Source of the DNA: Pseudomonadota bacterium
Lineage (GTDB): Bacteria > Desulfobacterota > Desulfobacteria > Desulfobacterales > ETH-SRB1
Assembly: GCA_018897415.1 (NCBI GenBank)
Contig: JAHIKR010000030.1
Location: forward strand, 1-7,548
DNA length: 7,548 nt
Direction of reading: 5' to 3'
A program made the position numbers and the translations under genes. Under the pieces are notes generated by a model. It was not told where the DNA came from. It did not search any database and worked only from the letters and a program-made list of their open reading frames with translations. Shown here in pieces: positions 6,452 through 7,548 of the stretch. Position 1 is the stretch's first letter, and every line of letters starts with the position of its first letter.

Positions 6452-7548
6452 ATGTTAAAGCTTTTACTAATCGATGATGAAGAGCCTATAAGGGTAGCTC
6501 TGGGAAGATCACTGAGAAGCGATGGCTACGACGTGTTGACGGCAGAGAATGGCAAGATAGGACTAGAGGTGTTTAAGGAAGAAAGCCCCTCAATCATCTT
6601 AACCGATATGAAGATGCCTGGTATGAATGGGATTGAGGTGCTGAAAAGTATTAAGGGAATCAACCCTGAAGCCGAGGTGATAGTTATTACCGGGCACGGG
6701 GATATAGATATTGCCATCCAATCCCTGCAACTTGATGCATCAGATTTTATCACCAAGCCCGTTACAGATGAAGCTCTATCAGTTGCTCTAAAACGGGCCA
6801 AGGAAAGACTGGATATCAGGAGAAAACTCAGGGAATACACTGACTCTCTGGAAGATAAGGTTAAGGAAGCAACAGAGGAGTTAAGAGAAAGATACGAGTT
6901 TGAAGCCAATCTGATTCAGCATTCCATCGACGGTATAATCGCCACTGATAAACAGGAAAACATAATAATCTTCAACCAGGGTGCAGAGAGCATATTTGGA
7001 TATTCTAAGGATGAAGTGATAGGAAAGATGGATATCAGGAGTCTTTACCCACCAGAGATTGCCGAAGAAATCATGCAAAATTTCTATAGTAAAGAACACG
7101 AAACTAAGGGTATGCATAGGTGGCGTGAGACGTTCGTTTTAGGCAAAGGCGGTCACAAAATACCAGTAAGATTTTCAGGAAGCATACTGTATCGCAACGG
7201 CGAGGTAATTGGTAGTGTAGGTTTCTTCAATGACTTGAGGGAGATAAAGCGGCTGGAGCATGAACTGATCAAGTCTGAAAGGTTAGCTGCTACCGGACAA
7301 ACTGTAGCAGGCCTTGCCCACTGCATCAAAAACATTGTAGTCGCTCTTGAGGGAGGAGTCGATATAGTAAATATAGCGCTTGAAAAGAATAACATGTCTA
7401 ACATTAGCATTGGCTGGGATCTTGTGCAAAGGAATATTGGTAAGGTCTCCAGACTCGTTTTGGATCTCCTCAGTTACTCAAAGGAACGTAAACCTGAATA
7501 TGAGAAATACTCACCTAATATAATCGCGGATGAGGTCTGTGAACTGAT
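6452..7548 (+). CDS. Receiver-PAS-histidine kinase fusion (3' partial)
   Basis: The frame is open from ATG 6452 to the window end (365 whole codons), so the C-terminus and ATPase domain lie outside. The receiver occupies residues 1-120 with D8/D9, phosphoacceptor D52 in TDMKMPGMNG, T80 in VITGHGD and K102 in TKP. A charged coiled coil (about 123-150) leads to a PAS domain (about 150-265) containing GIIATD, FNQGAESIFGY and a C-terminal FFNDLREIKRLE. A HisKA-like helix begins about 275. The H box is atypical, LAHCIKN with H290, in place of HExxNP. The following EGGVDIVN and LLSYSKERKP stretches match a group of kinases common in Desulfobacterota that use HGIKN-type H boxes. It starts 12 bases after the heme kinase with only a weak purine-rich ribosome site, so translation is probably coupled. 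The likely role is to accept phosphate from the heme kinase and relay or modulate it. No membrane segment is seen. Confidence 0.92.
   Translation, partial: MLKLLLIDDEEPIRVALGRSLRSDGYDVLTAENGKIGLEVFKEESPSIILTDMKMPGMNGIEVLKSIKGINPEAEVIVITGHGDIDIAIQSLQLDASDFITKPVTDEALSVALKRAKERLDIRRKLREYTDSLEDKVKEATEELRERYEFEANLIQHSIDGIIATDKQENIIIFNQGAESIFGYSKDEVIGKMDIRSLYPPEIAEEIMQNFYSKEHETKGMHRWRETFVLGKGGHKIPVRFSGSILYRNGEVIGSVGFFNDLREIKRLEHELIKSERLAATGQTVAGLAHCIKNIVVALEGGVDIVNIALEKNNMSNISIGWDLVQRNIGKVSRLVLDLLSYSKERKPEYEKYSPNIIADEVCEL

Noticed and set aside
6526..6909. Minus-strand frame of 127 codons opposite the start of the receiver-kinase fusion
   Set aside because: The plus strand here encodes a complete receiver with D52, T80 and K102; the minus frame is serine/leucine-rich low-complexity shadow sequence.
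1..7548. CRISPR array, tRNA/rRNA, insertion sequence or toxin-antitoxin locus
   Set aside because: Coding sequence of recognisable kinases, receivers and a cytochrome fills nearly all of the window; no short regularly spaced repeats, transposase motifs or RNA gene signatures were seen.

Overview
The window is almost entirely plus-strand signal-transduction genes. It holds four sensor histidine kinases (the first and last cut by the window edges), two stand-alone receiver proteins and one tetraheme c-type cytochrome. The DNA is moderately AT-rich. Multiheme cytochrome, a c-heme motif in a sensor, and many PAS/Cache kinases together suggest an anaerobically respiring Gram-negative bacterium, such as Desulfobacterota, Nitrospirota or an anammox-type planctomycete. 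The sequence alone does not settle which; this is inference from gene content.

Left half (1-4213): a kinase-receiver pair occurs twice in tandem. Kinase 1 (1-1959) is a membrane Cache-PAS-HisKA-HATPase protein followed by receiver 1 (2010-2429). Kinase 2 (2626-3768) is a soluble PAS-HisKA-HATPase protein followed by receiver 2 (3800-4213). The two kinase cores, the two receivers and even the short spacers between them are recognisably homologous. The sensor halves are unrelated, so the duplication was followed by sensor exchange or loss. A roughly 196-base gap (2430-2625) separates the pairs and is the only sizeable noncoding stretch.

Right half (4279-7548): an exported tetraheme cytochrome (4279-4731) lies 4 bases before a membrane kinase (4736-6439). 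That kinase carries its own CxxCH heme-binding motif in the predicted periplasmic domain. It also carries a cysteine/tryptophan-rich block inserted inside its HAMP linker. Twelve bases later begins a receiver-PAS-kinase fusion (6452 to past the window end) with an atypical H box. The layout suggests a redox- or gas-responsive relay: cytochrome, heme sensor kinase, then receiver-kinase.

No receiver in the window has a DNA-binding, AAA+ or enzymatic output domain, so any final output lies outside it. The most interesting points are the cytochrome/heme-kinase pairing and the split HAMP with its cysteine cluster.
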